Source of the DNA: Plazaster borealis
Taxonomy: Eukaryota > Echinodermata > Asteroidea > Forcipulatida > Labidiasteridae
NCBI GenBank assembly: GCA_021014325.1
Contig: CM037472.1
Location: 28,978,234-29,042,233, forward strand
Length of the DNA: 64,000 nt
Reading direction: 5' to 3'
The position numbers were made by a program, and so were the translations under genes. Position 1 is the stretch's first letter. Each line of letters begins with the position of its first letter. Positions 18,578 to 33,500 of the stretch are shown here, one piece after another. Under the pieces are notes generated by a model. That model saw nothing but the letters and a program-made list of their open reading frames with translations, had not been told where the DNA came from and made no database searches.

Positions 18578-21500
18578 GTGAGTGAGTCATCAATAAACAA
18601 AACATAAACATAACAACTTGAGAGATGAGGAGGTGGGATGGGCACTAATAAGTGTCTAGGTTTGGTTTGGTTTGGGTACAAGATTGGTGCTCTTTCACAA
18701 GTTAATGTTTACATGTTTTGACTTTGTTTATTGTTTTTTAATTTTGATTTGTATTGAACAGATTAGTGTTTTTGATTTGGGGTTGAACAAAGACAAATTT
18801 ACTAGAGCGGGATTTGAACCTGCGACAATGTACCAGCACTCTACCAACTGAGTTATAATTGGCGGTCTCCATATACTTTTTCAATATCTTTGTTCAGGTG
18901 TTTTTGTTTTTATTCATCTCCGGAACTACATAAGTAATAGTTGCAGTAATCATAGCTTTTGGTCGAGTCGCATCCCTTAGAAATAGAACTTGGACCTATG
19001 GCTTCTGACCGAGGGGAGGATCAAGGGTTAGCCCAGGTTGGACTCCTTCGTTGCATACAACGCGACGGAGTCCAGGGTATAAAGGTCCTCAGGCATTGCA
19101 ACAAAATTTATAACCATTTTTTATCATATTTTCACCTTTTTGAGGAAGCTGAAACGTGACTCACATGTTCCTTGTGTCCTGAACCTTACGCCTGCTCTAT
19201 TCAGAATTGCCAATTTTATCCTTGGATGACATTATTGTGAAAATAAAATGGAAATTGACGCATTCGTTGCGACAACCTCAACATGACATGGAACCAAGTC
19301 CACAAAAGAGGGCGCTGTCTAACTCTAACCCGTAACACTGAACGTTTTTTCTTCCGGGCGGCAACACGACGGAGTCACAGCGCCATGCACAACTTGGACT
19401 TATTTTCGGAAATAATGTCATTCATGGATGTATTTGATAGGTTTTGAACTCAGCAAAAGTGTAAATAAAGGCACCAAGAATAAGTGAATGGAGTTTCAGC
19501 TTCTCAAATTAGGTAAAAATATTTTAAAATGTCACTCAAAATTTTGTTCGCATTGTAAAGGATCTTTATACCCAGGACGTCAGTGCAGTGGCACTGACTG
19601 ACGTCCTACCAGGGCTAGATCAAGGGTTATGATTATCGCAACTACTCCGGAACCATCATGGTGGAGCTGAGCCTTTAGGCCTGGGATCTTCCACTACTTT
19701 ATGATGGTCATGTTTTCTACCTTTCATATGACTTAATGTTAGATAGCCCCATAAATAGTGCAGATACGGACTCCCTCTAGAAGAAGCAGGGGAGTCCAGC
19801 AAATTGGCGCTATTCATTGGGCTAAGAGTGCCTGGCGACGGTTGAGAGACATTGATAAAATCAATTATTACAAATCCTTCAAATTTTGTGTTGAAATATA
19901 TTTTTCAACTAGGATCCAATTGTATGTGTCCTGCCTTCATTGCTCTCGTGGACATCACATCGATTGATTGTACTCTTTTCAAATTTTCAATGTTTTGCAA
20001 AAGGGAAAAGTTTATAACCAGGGGTATGATTGAACTTTGAACATGTTGAAGGGGCATTCAAAACCAAACAGATTGTAGCTGTACATTACTTTTGTAAATG
20101 ATGAAATTGCAGCATCAAGTAGAAGTTTCAAAAACTTTAAAAACAAGTTTTACATTATATTCGAGGGTTTGACACAGTTTCAAACTAGAGAAAAAAGGGG
20201 AAAGCATGTACTTGCTGCAATTATCGTAGCTTTTGGTCATGTCACTTAGACATGTAGAGCTACGAAGGACAATGGTAAAATTTGGCAATTTTCTTAATTT
20301 TTTGTGTATTTACTTGCAAGTCGAGTTTTAACCTATGGAAGTAGAATCGGAATATCCACTAAGGAAAGGAAGAAGTTTAGGTCAAATTTGGTTTGGTTCA
20401 GGTATAAACGAGAGAAGAAATTGTAACATAGAGACTATGTTAATAGAAACATTACAGTGTGTAAAGTAGGATTTGAAACTTACTGGGATGTAATGAAATA
20501 AAAAAAAGGGTATAAAATTAAGAACAGCAGAGAATTATAAGCAATCAAGATGATGCAAATAATGTTAATTTTCTTCTGGTTTATTTGGTTGCCTTTTCAA
20601 AGTTGCACTCATGTTCTTGATTTGCCATCGGCATTTCTCTCGAAGACAAAGCAAACAAGTTTTTTAACAGCCGTTCTCAAAAAGAAGAAACTTCACTAGC
20701 ATTAGCAGTGTTCTCCCTTAACAGTGGTCCACTGGCCAAATGAGGACAAGTTAAAATCCTCTCCAAGTGGTCCGGCTGACTCGTTCAGTGTTGAAAAGCA
20801 TCCATTTGAAGTATTAACTGGTGAAATGACGAGCTAACTGGTCCCGCTTTCCAGTCACTAAAATTGTTTCTTCTTCTTCTTCCGTGAAAGTACAGTCCAC
20901 CAAGGCAAACCCTGATTACTAAGCGAGAGACAAATCATAAACAAGATAGCAATAAAGTGAAAGTGTTTTAAAAACACAAACATCCACCCTATTTGAATAC
21001 ATGTGTACCAGTTACCTTGCATGAAACCCTTGCAAATGACATGAACAATGAGAGACAAGTATCCGGAACAGTGAAGTAAGTCTGGTGCCTATTGCTAACA
21101 TGCTTTTATTTGTATGACGTTGCACTGTGAAGCTTGGGTGCATGCTCTAAAAATGATTTCTGGAAAGCTGCACTTAAATTAAGCAATATTTTGCAAGAAA
21201 TTTATAAGTGTTTTAATTAATCATGTTTAACATTTTGCTGTTGAGCCCCAAGTCAGTGAAATCAAGTCCAAGTCCAGATGGTTGACCCGTGTCCGAGTCA
21301 CTTACATGTAGCCAAATATGCCATCTCACACAGCAAAAATACAATCTCAAAATGGACTTCCAGCCTGTAGTACCTTAATTGTGTTTCTGCTTACTGTAAG
21401 CAAAATATATCAGTACTTGAAGTAAGCAAACAGTATGTTGGAGTCCACCGGTTCCTTCAGATTAATTACACAAAACTTAACCCTATTGTATATCCACCAT

Positions 21501-24500
21501 GCAAATCTTAAGCTCTTATTAAACAGTGCATCATTAGTCCATGTTAATTGTTAACTAAGAATTCCTGATGGACACAGCTACATGTAGAGCAATAACAAGG
21601 GAAGGTGACCGCCAGGATTTTTCAAAACTGTGTGGCAACATTCTGGACCCAAATTTTTAAAGTTTGGCCTAAGCATGCTGAATTGAAACAAGGTCCTCGG
21701 AATTTTTGTTTACCTGTTGTTTACATCTTTGGTTTGAAAAGCTCTACTGTGTAATCTTGGGCATTCTAAATAGCTTTTGGGTTTTTTCCCACATAGGCCG
21801 CAATTCAGAGGTGTATCAGCCCACAATTTGTGCTTATTGGCCTGATACGCTAGCTTCTGCATGAGGGGATTCTTGTGGTACAGTGTATTTAAAGCAGTCT
21901 AAACAACACTGCACGTGCACAGTGTTGTTAGGATATTGGTTCACTGCCCTCCATCACACTCACAGTGAAAGTCAATCAATGAATGGACCACTTGTTCGAG
22001 TTCATTTTAAACAAGATTGAAACCTGTGTTTCTTTCATACCTGCATCTTCTCTAGAACAAATTTATACGCTCAATTTCATCATGCTATCCAAGACCTTTT
22101 TATTTGTTTTGTTGCAATTCAACAAATGGAAAGCAAAATTTGCCGTTTCCAGTGTTCCCTCGAAAACAAAATTCAGTCTGACTGTGAATTGTGCATGATT
22201 TTTACGTGTAGTGGCTCATTTTTACAATTTAACAGTTCTTGATTATTTACGTATTTCCTTGAATTACACGGGAGACCAAGATGGTTTTTTGCCCTGGCAC
22301 TATTCTAGCCATTGGGATTAATTTTCTATTTACCGCAAGACATTCTGAAATTGTAATGGAATAAGCCATCAAGAAAAGTGACCTTGGCCTTTCAGGTATT
22401 ATGCACTAAGTGTACTTGATAGGTGTGGGACTGATGTGATGTTCTTTGAGATTTGTTCACTTGGGACATCGTTTTTTCAAGAATCATGAAGGGAAATCCT
22501 ATTGCTACCTACTTGATTTAAAGGGTCTGCGTACGTTTGGTAATTAGTCTGAAAATTAATGGCAATAAAAACTTACTTGGTAAGAAGTAGAGCAGCTTCT
22601 GATAGTATAAAGCATTTTGAGAAACATTTCACTTTGAAGTAATGTGGTTATGGACACAGATATCAGTTTTTATCCCCCCAAAATTGAATTTGAGAAGCGT
22701 TTCTGTCAGAAATGTTTCTCAGATTGTGTATTCCAATTGCAGATTATTCTTCCTGCGTGGACATAACCGCTCCAGATTTTCAGCAATATCTCAAAAACGC
22801 TACCACCTTTTGAAATGAAATTTTCACAGATTAGTTTTATGGTGTTTACATGTATATAGGATTGAAACAAACAGTGCGTTCCAATTATCAAACGTATACA
22901 ATCCCTTTGAATCAAAGCTCCTCTGTTTGAATCTAAATATATTCAAATCTGTTCAAATCATTGCGGTACCCACGATTTGTGGGATTCTAATGTAGGATGT
23001 AGATTTGTAAAATGTTTGATACAAACTGCCTCTAGGTACTGGGAAAGCTCGGTGGTCTAGTGGTATCTGCTCTAGAATGGCAAAGGTCGTGGGTTCGAAC
23101 CCCACCTGAGTAATACCCTCTACATTTTTTTAAGGACTCGGGGATTGAGTATACAGTGCTTGACACATCGGTGTTGGAGTAAAACACAAATATATTCTTT
23201 GTCCCAAATTTGCAAATTTGTCTATTAAAATGTATTTTTCTTATTACTTTTATTATAGTAACTGCATGTATGTTTGCTGAACTGGATATTTTTGGGGGAT
23301 AGAACTTCTCTGAATTTGTGTAATTTATGTAATTTATGTAAAAGTGACTAGGGAACACACACCAGTTGCAGAACTTTTCAGCACAATACTTTGAAAGTGA
23401 AAGTGACCAAGTACAACAAATTTAAGTGCATCTGTGTGAAATGTTTTGAACTTAAGTCAATGTTAAACAAATTAACCACAGTAGGCCTACTCTTAGTTTT
23501 CTATTTCTTTTAGTGATGACGTTAACATTTCCCAGTATATTTGACATTGGAACTTTTATTTAGAACTCCTTTTACTGTACAACCATTTTTGTATGCATGA
23601 TTCTGTCCAGTTGATGTGGGAACCTAATACTCAAGAGACCTTAAGCTGCCTGCATAACGCTAGAATTACCCTATGAGACGTGAACGACCCCCACACCACC
23701 AGTTGAAGTTAAAAGAGAGAAGTTTGTGAAGAAAACAGTCACAGTTTTCCTGTTGACAATCGGTCTGCGTCAGAGATTGCACAAAAGAAGATTCAATAAT
23801 ACAAGTGTACACACACAAAACTTGTTTATTTTTACAGTTTGCCAGCATGGTCAGTGCTAACTACCCTTTAAAAATGTCCTCCTGTTTGCCATTCTGTTGT
23901 CATACTACTACTCAAGGCTTTTCTCCACTGGATTAGTTACAACGGTACAGAATACCTCGCTGTGGGGACAGCACCGTTTCAGACAGGCTGCGAGGGGGAG
24001 GAGGCGAAGGAAGGCTTCAATAGGATAGACAGAGTCTATCCCTCAAGCCATGAATGAAGCATCAATAAAAACTAGGGACTACCGTGTGTGTGTGTGATTG
24101 CCATCATTGCAGTGAGTCCCTCTGAAATGTTCCTTTGCGGTGATTGAAATCAAGATTTTTACCTCTCCAAGGGGAGGCTGTCCCCGTAGCCCACAGGGTA
24201 CTAAAAGATGAAGTTTACTAGCGTACATTTAACAGGCTGACAAAAAGCCAGACGTATATATTTAAACATACAAGTAAACTATGTTTGTGCCACATCGTTC
24301 TCAATCGGGATGTTGAAAGTATCGACAGGTTCTAGAGATGTTTTTACCATGCATACAAAGTCTAAAGACAGGCACATCAAACAGACTAATGTAATATTTA
24401 TAGCAAGGCTTTTATTAGCAAAAAAATAAAATAATACTAAGCTCACTAGTGTATTCCAGTCCTCAGTATTGTGTGAGTCCAAGTCCGAAGTCATTTAGGT

Positions 24501-27500
24501 CCAGATTGAGTCCAAATCCTGAGTCATCTGGGTCGAGTCCAAGTCCGAGTCATTTGGGTCGAGTGGGCATCTGAGTCACAAGTCATTTCTGCCAAGTCAC
24601 AAGTCTCTATGGCCGAGTTTGAGTCATCAGTCATTTTTTTATTTTTTTTTATGACAGAATTTCATTAAATTTTTCTGGTTGTGAAGCCAAGGACTCTCAG
24701 AAGAGCAAACTTAATCACTGTACTAGCCAAGAACCCAATGGAGAGAAGACAAGGAAGTATAAGTTTCAGTTTTAGATGCGGTAGGAAAACTCCAGAGAAC
24801 TATTCCAGGGAAAACCCTCGCAGTCAGGTAGGGACTGAAAACCCAATCCACATAGTGCCCCCGACGTGATTCGAACCGGGGTCCTAGAGGTTGAAGGTGA
24901 GGAAAGATACTACTACACCAACCTGACCACCCAAAGGCACATCAAACAGCATACACCAATACTGAATTTGTGGGCTTCACTTCTTATCAATTAAAATTAA
25001 CTTTCCAAAATACGCAAAGTTTAAACACCAACAATGTTTTTGTTTAACTCTTTTTTTTCTTTCTTTTTTTTACACTGCCAGTGAAGACTAGCATGAGGCT
25101 GGTTGAAATGTTAATGAAAACCTGAAGCTCACAACTCTTTGAACAGTAGTAGCCATTCAAAAGGGGAAATCTCACCATTCACTATTTTTAAATATTTGCA
25201 AGAAATAAATTATGAAATACTTACTAACTTTCTCTTGAGTCACAAAAATTGAGTCTAAGTCTAGATGGTTGAGTCTGAGTCTTAAGTCTGAGTCATTGAT
25301 CATAGTGACTCAAGTCTGAGTCCGAGTTATTAGAAAAGGAACTTGAGTTCTGGCTCGAGTCTGAATCTAACTCAGGAGTCATTCAACACTTCTAAATAGT
25401 CACATCTTGTCAATCTATTTTAGTGGAGATGGTTTCAGTATCAACCATGAATGAGACATTGGTTCAAGAACTAATAAATAGATGGTTTTGTGAAAAGGAT
25501 GATTGCACTATATTTGCTCTGATGATAAAGTCTATGCTTCCTATTACTACTGTTTAGAGCCATAATTAGCACACCATTGCCATGTGTTATATCCAATCAG
25601 AGCCCACCAAAAAATGCTCCAGACACCTTACATGTGCACAGCATACATGTACAGTACATGTCCACTGATCAGGCATGGCTTCATGCCCACGTTTACATTG
25701 TACATGTGGTTTACATGTGTGGCATCAGCAGCACGTGCTCACTGCCATGACCTCATTTGACCTGGCAGTGGTAGACTGTTGTTGAATGGCTGTGCACACC
25801 CCCAAAATGAGGTCACTGTGGCACTTCTAAGCACTTACCCCCAAAAACCACAGGATTAGATGGGTATGGGTTATTTGGTGTGTGGTTTTGGGGATCAGTA
25901 AAAGTGAAGCAGCAATGATGTAATTGTGGTAAAAGGTGGCACTTTCGGATTGCCACAAAACTTAAAGGTACCGGTAGGCCCTAATTGCTTTTTGCAACTG
26001 CTTTGACCAAGAATCTTGGTTGTTTAGTTTATATGGGATTGTGATAACTTTATTCATGTTTTTGGGGGATGAGGGACATAATGGAAGTGGGGGGGAATTA
26101 TCTTTGAGATTACATGCATGTACATGATAACACTGTTCTTTTAAAGTGCTGGAGGTCAAATTGTATATATGCAAGCAAATAAATCAGGGTCAAAGATCTG
26201 AGGGTCATACTTTGGTAATGACCCCTCCATAAACAAAATTTAAATAAATAAATGTTTATATAATTTCTATCCGATGGTAAGCATCCTGCAAAATTATTTT
26301 GTCTGAAATACCCTGTTGATTAGAAAATCAATAAAAGTATGTTGGAAAATTTGAATCTTTAAAACTCGCTTCAGGTAAGTTTTTAAGATTCAAATTTCTT
26401 CAGTGTCTGGTTATGAATGCTGCGGCCAGAGATGTGGTTGGTACCTGCTGTCACCGTGCTGAATGTGGATGGATTCAACGTTCGTGTGAAAATACTGTGA
26501 CAGTTTTGGTTTTTTCTCAACAAGTAGACACTGTATTCAGCTGAAACTTTCACAGGTGACTGTTATTGTATCGTTCTTGATACTGAGCATTACGTTGACA
26601 AAACCCAATCTATGACCCTACCTTTAACTGTTGTTAATTTGTTTGTAGACAAAATGAAAAGAGCCAAAGTTGGGATGAAATAACAACCAACATAAATGAT
26701 TTCTGGTTGTTCTCTAGAAAAAGAAAAAAAACTGTGCTGAATATTTTATAGTTTGGTTTCTGAGGATTGTTAACCACTTAACGACGGATGTTGTGTATGT
26801 AAAATGTCGTTTTGTGTTTCACCGTTGACGTGATAATAATAATAATAATAATAATAATAAACAGTAAAAAGCATTTATGTAAAATACCCCAAAGCGCCTT
26901 ACAATAAAACCATAAAACCTAGGCAATAAAATACGTACAAATAAGCAAAATTAAAATCTAAAATACTAAAAGTGTACAGAAAGCAGCCAAGCAATCAAAC
27001 AACTTATCTATAAAAAAACCCTGTGTGGTACAAGTGCAACAGTGGGTTGACAAGAAGGTCATTATAATGCTTGCAATAATAATCATGAACTTAGGTTTTT
27101 TGCAGGAAAGTGAAGATAGTGAACCCCTCATTGGAGTCACTGCAATGTACATGTATGCACACAGTTGTTAAAATTCCCACACTATTCATTGCACATGTAC
27201 TCATGATGTACTGTACTGTGTACAAAGATAAAGGCTTGTCAGTATGCATCCTGGTCCCAAGTTCATAGAGCTGCTTAAGCAAAAAATAATGCTTAACATT
27301 TTCTGCTGAGCAGAAATTAGCAGGATACCAGTCACAAATTGTACACGTGACATGGTAGTTTGGCTGGTAACCTTATTCTGGTAAGCATGATTTTTTTGTT
27401 GTGCTTAGCTACTTTTGAAATTAGGCCCTGGGCAAAAATCATTCATACGTTAAAAGAAATCACAATGCAATATACGCATCTGATAATCATTTCCAGGGTG

Positions 27501-30500
27501 ATGTTTCTTTGGTTAATTTGCCCGACACCCACGCCTGCCCACGTAACAGCACAAATTGATAAAAAACATCCATGTTGTGAAAACTTGGACACTGCAATTG
27601 TATACCTTTTCCGTAAATTAAAAAAATCATGGCTAAAGTTGATGAACTGAAGGCTAGGTTTTTGTAATTATTGTGTAAGTTCTTTTGATGTTTTTCTCTT
27701 CTTTTTTTTTTGAAGTGCGGCCTAAAAGCAGGGCCCAATTTCATTGAGCTGCTAAGCAGCAAATATTGCTTAGAAATTTTCTGCTTAGCAAAAATAAGCA
27801 GGATACCAATCACCAATGGTACATGTTGAGTGATATTTTGGTTGGTAACCTTATTCTGGTAAGCATATTTTTATTGTGCTTAGCTAGTTTCTGTGCTTCA
27901 GCAGCTCTATGAAATTGGGCATTGATCTTACATGACTTTATTTAAGAGGGTCTCCAAGGTCAAATTCAGTTTTGTGATGCACTCATTTTCCAATAGATAG
28001 AGTTTTATGAAAGTGTGAAAAAAATTACAAGTCTCTATCCTTACGTTTAATAAAATTATGTAAAATTTAATTTTATTTGATACTCTTTCGGAGCGAAATT
28101 TGAAACATGACGTTATTGGATATCAACAACAAATGGGTCTGTACATTCCAAGAGGAATTTTTGCATCAGTGAAAATGTCAAATTAAATGCTGTTTCGATT
28201 GAATATCATCAACATTCACGAATGAACTAAAAACCTTTCCTGTACAAAAATGTACAGACAATTGAAATGTGACGTCATTGGATGTTTTTGGATGTTGACA
28301 AAATTCGCACTGGAAGAGTATCTTAAACACTGGCATTTTACACCATTTTAACATGAGGTTAGAGACTTGTAATATTTTTCCACTTTCATATAGGGACTCT
28401 ATTGGAAAATGATTGCATCACAAAACTGAATATGACCTTGGGGTCCATCTTCAAACATACATGCACAATGTTTATGAATTATTAGTCTTTCCATAGTCTG
28501 ATGTCTTTGGGAGCAGGTAGGTACAGTATTTATGGTGCAGAATTTGTAGAGAACAGTGCTTTTATTAAAAGGGGACTTTATATACATAAAATAACAAGCC
28601 TGTGAAAATTTGCGCTCGATTGGTCATCGAAGTTGCAAGAAAATGATGAAAGAAAAAACGTGTGCGATACCTTTAAAGGCACTGTACATGTTTGGTAATG
28701 ACTCAATACAAATGTTGGCATAAGAACTTACTTGGTTACAAGCAACGGAGAGCTGTTGATAGTATAAAACATTGTAGGAAACGACTCCCTCTGAACATTG
28801 CTCTATGCTCTGAAGTAACGTAGTTTTTGAGAAAGAGGTAATTTCTCACTAAAATAATAAAAACTTCTTGCAAGAATTTTTTATTCCTATCTGAAAGCAC
28901 ACAAATTTGTACAACAAGGGTGTTTTTTCTTTCATCATTTTCTTGCAATTTCGATGACCAATTGAGCCCAAATTTTCACAGGCTTGTTATTTTATGCATA
29001 TGTTGGGATACACCAAGTTAGTGAACAAACACGGTCGGCCATTTTGTGGTTGACTCCACAAAATGGCAGAGACAGTGTTAGTTAGCAAAGTAAAAGGAAA
29101 ACCACGCAATTGTGTGGATCATTGTATTCTACTTTAACGTCTTTCTAACCATAATGCATTTTATAACAAACGGTCACAAACGCTTTTTTTAGACCAACTC
29201 GTCCGATCCAAGGCAACATGTCCCTTTAATGGTAACCATCTTAATTTGTATTTGGCTGTACAAAGTGTGTGTGAGTGCATGCAAGAGATGTACAGGTAAA
29301 AATGATGCAGAATTATTGCTGGGAATTCTTTCTGGGATTTTTCCAAATGCCAAAACTTACACTTTTAATGCGCAGGCCTGATACTTCATGAAGACAATTG
29401 CCTTGGTCACTGGTGCCCCTTGAAATGTTCCAGTAGAAATTCCCTCAAAGAGGTGCCCTTTACTAAGAAAATAATTGCTAACCATCAAAGTGTCATTTTG
29501 ATAACAATTTCTACATTGTTAAAAATAAAAAGAATTCAAAAGGTGTATTAATAATAATAATAACAATATGTATTTCTTATGAGCGCTATATTCTTTAATG
29601 GTATTACCTGCATAGAAAGATTTACAGAATGTATAGAGATGAACAGGTACTTTGATTATTACAAAGGTTCTTGAACAAAATCTTGAACAAAATTCTGGGT
29701 CTACAGTACTCTTAACAGCGCTACTTGCTGAACGCCATTTTAGTTTCTTTGGGCATGTGTGCGCGAGAGTTCCGGCCACGTTATGAAATGTCTATTTGAA
29801 TGTTCTTGTGTAAAGGTCATTAATAAACATTTAGGCGACCAATTCCAGTAAGGAGAACTTAAAAAGGGGGAAACATTCATTAAAAAGTCATAGAAAGTGT
29901 CCGTAGGATATGTTTTGTTTTTTGTTTTTTTTAACAGACCATGCAACTCTTGCATGTATTGGAACATTAGGCCACATAAAAAAACAATTTGTTGATTGTC
30001 CCCGCCCGACCCTACAAAACCCCCCCGACCCCATTTTTTTATTTTATTTTTTATTTATTTTTTTTTAAATCATAAAAACGGTATTTTTTAAGATCTTTTC
30101 AGTCAAATTTGGCTCCCAGATTTTTCAGCTGATATTTTTTCAAAATCCATAGGTCGGAAATAGATGATTGAAGAAAGATTGTTCATGTTGGCAAAACAAG
30201 AAAAATTCTTCAAATATTTGCTTAGGCTGCATTTTAGTTTTTTGAAAATGTTTACAGAAAAAGTCATCTAGGATTTGAAAGGGTTTAACAAAACAATTAA
30301 AAACATCAAAATCACACAAACCCTTTGTTTTATAGTGATTATGATGATATCTTTATTCTTTATTTCATATTTTGCCATGTCAAAAAAAACAAAAAACAAA
30401 AACGCCCTCCCTCCCCCTCTTCCCATAAAAAAAGGACGATCAACAAATTTTTATTTTTATGTGGCCTTAAATTGTGCGATCTTGTTTCCTTTTAACACTA

Positions 30501-33500
30501 AAGAAACAGGTATGTGTGGGAAGGTTACCAACATGATCAAATACATGCACGACTTGCACAGTTGAAATTAAGGGTTTCTAAATATAGCGACAGTTTGTTT
30601 ACATCTAATGTACTGTACATGTACATGCCACACAATAATTTGGCAATTATGTCCATGCACATTTAAATTGTACTTGAAGGTTCTTTTATTTGAAGAAAAT
30701 GCCTATGGTATGTACTTGGCCTATGCTTCTTGAAATGGCATTGAAGTTGGTGGCGTTTGGTGCCGTTAGGTACATGTACATATGTGGGGGATTCAACGGA
30801 GGATGGGGGGATTTTTATTAATCTCGGGTTTCTCCCTGTGCACAAGCTAGCGTATTGGGCCAATACTCTCGGCTGATACGCAAACAATTTAACTCATTAA
30901 TAATTTGAAACCAAGATAAAAACACCAAGCAGAAAACATTCCGAGTATTGCATTTCAATTAAGCGTGCTTTGGCCAAACTTCCAAAATTTGGGTCGAGAA
31001 TGCCCTCACAGTTTTGAAAAAACCTGGGGAGAACCCTGAATCTCTCCCAACCTCCTGAGCAGTTGTTCCCCCATGCCCATACAAATGTAAGGCGCCGATT
31101 TCTCATTCAGAGTTCAGAGCATCTGCTGATTCTAGGTTCATTTTGCCACCTCTCTATTACATCTTAGGGAAATGCGGAGCAACAGATGTATTGTGTTTGT
31201 GTTGTGACTGAGACTATTTTATCCTTTTGTAGTCTGAACTCAAAACTAACATGTGTTGCCTCAGTCAAGTTTTGCGTTATGCAAAGTTTTTGGTACCATA
31301 ATTACGTAAATATTTTGACAATCTGACAATGTACCTGTATTTTCAATTCTACGTGTACTCCCATTTTTGTAAGTTCATTAGCAAAGGGGAAACACTGCTC
31401 TTGTGGAAAAAAAGGGAAATACCGACGGGTTTTTTTTTCTACTCCGTCCTCAATTCCTCTTTCATTCGATTCTCCAAATGCGTCTTCATTCGTAGACATT
31501 TAGGTTGATACGGGATTGTTTCCTTTTTCCAAACTTGTTTTCCTAAACGAAATTCCTGATGGACAAGAAACCTTCCTTATTATTCATTAAGTCAGCCTCC
31601 ACAATTAAGTCGAAAGGTCACGATGGTACATTATTAGTCAAAGACAGCCGGGTTGAAATGATGTACAATGTGTGCCGTAAATTAGTCATAACGGATTGGA
31701 GCTAAATTTAGATCACAAGACCTAAAAGATATAACTTACCATTATGTGTCACACCTTGTGTAGCAGTGTCACAAACAAGTTTCCGTTAAAGCCATTTTGG
31801 TTATTATTTCACCGTTAAGAAAATAACACATAAGATTCTCAAAGGGAAAGTATTGTACTGTACATGTGTACATCGCTGTTTTTTGGAATGAGTAAATTGA
31901 ATTCACATCTTCTAAACACATCATACAATCAACCATTTATATTTTCGTTACTTCGGTGGTGAGGTTTTAGCTGAAACAACAAAAATGGTTTATTATTTAT
32001 CAGAAAGTATCTTAAAGGCACTGTACACGCTTGGTAATAACTCAAACAAAAAATATCATAAAAACTTACTTGGTAATGAGCAACAGAGAGCTGTTGATAA
32101 TAAAAATCATTGTGAGAAATGACTCCTTCTGAAGTTAAGTAGTTTTTGAGAAAAAAGTTAATTTCTCACTGAAATATTTGAATCTGAAAAAGACTTCTGG
32201 CCAGAAGTCTTTTTCAGGCATCTGAAAGCACACTTTGTGCAATAAGGGTATTTCTTCTTTCAAAATTTTCTTGCAACTTCGAAGACAAATTGAGCCCAAA
32301 TTTTCACAGGTTTTGTTATTTTATGCATATGTTCGGATACACCAAGTGAGAATACTGGTCTTTGACAAATACCAATCGTGTCCAGTGCCTTTAACATTCA
32401 TATCAGGCTTATTTTTATTGGGGCAACAATAATAAGCTAAGCAACAGTGACTTTCGGGGTGTCTTCCATTGCTATTACCTCAACATTGACAGTATTTCAA
32501 TCAAGTAATGGACCGTATGCATTGACGTCATCAAGCTGCCATCTCTTGTACGCGCCGCACACAGGATTGGTTAATGAACAACCTCCTTGTTACCTCCAGA
32601 CGAGGGCGCTCCACTCAAATGACATCATGTGCATAAGGTCTCTTACAAAAGCAAGAGTACAGCAACTACATGTATGTATTCTCAGCAATTAGTAATCGCA
32701 ACAAAAACTTGAGTATTCAATTAATCGTGATAATCGCCCAGGCTTTAATAATTGAACACAGTCCAGCACGTTGTTTTTTAACTTTGAAAAAGAAATTTCA
32801 GGTACATGTACGCGCAGCAACAATTTCCCCTGTTCAAACAAGGGTTGTCTGCTTACTTAATCTTTCTAGTTTTGGGGGCTTAAAACAGAGTACTTTATTT
32901 CGTTTATTACAGAGTTTTATATCAAGTCTTAAGTACTGAATTTCACTAGACGCAAATCGCATTTTCTATCGTAGTGTGACACAATTGACATTTCTGCACT
33001 TATTATTTGTTTTATTGTTAATTGATTCTTTTTTTTGTGGGGGGGGGAACTTTAGATCAAATTCACAAAAAAACATGATAAAATCATTAAGAATGCCTCA
33101 GATTCACCGCGGTCAAGTGGTTAGACTGCAGAACTTGCAATCACAAGGTTGTAGGTTCGAATTTGGCCAAGATTACTGCTGATTTCACAATGACTAGAAT
33201 AAGTATTGTCGTCTAGTTATCGAATCACAATGTGCAATTCGTAATCTTAGATGTTGAACCGATGTTTGTATGAGTGAGAGATTGACTGTTACCAGCTTGG
33301 TGTTTATATCCCCTTGTGGGAGCTTTGCCTAGTTCCCTTGTTGGGAAGATCATCTAAACAAAACAACAAAAGATCGCACAGTAGAGCTTATAAAACCAAA
33401 GATAAACACCAAGTGAAAAACATTACATTCCAAGACCTTGTTTTAATTCAGTCAAACTTCAAAAATTATGGTCAAGAATGCCCCGCAGTTTTGAAAAATC

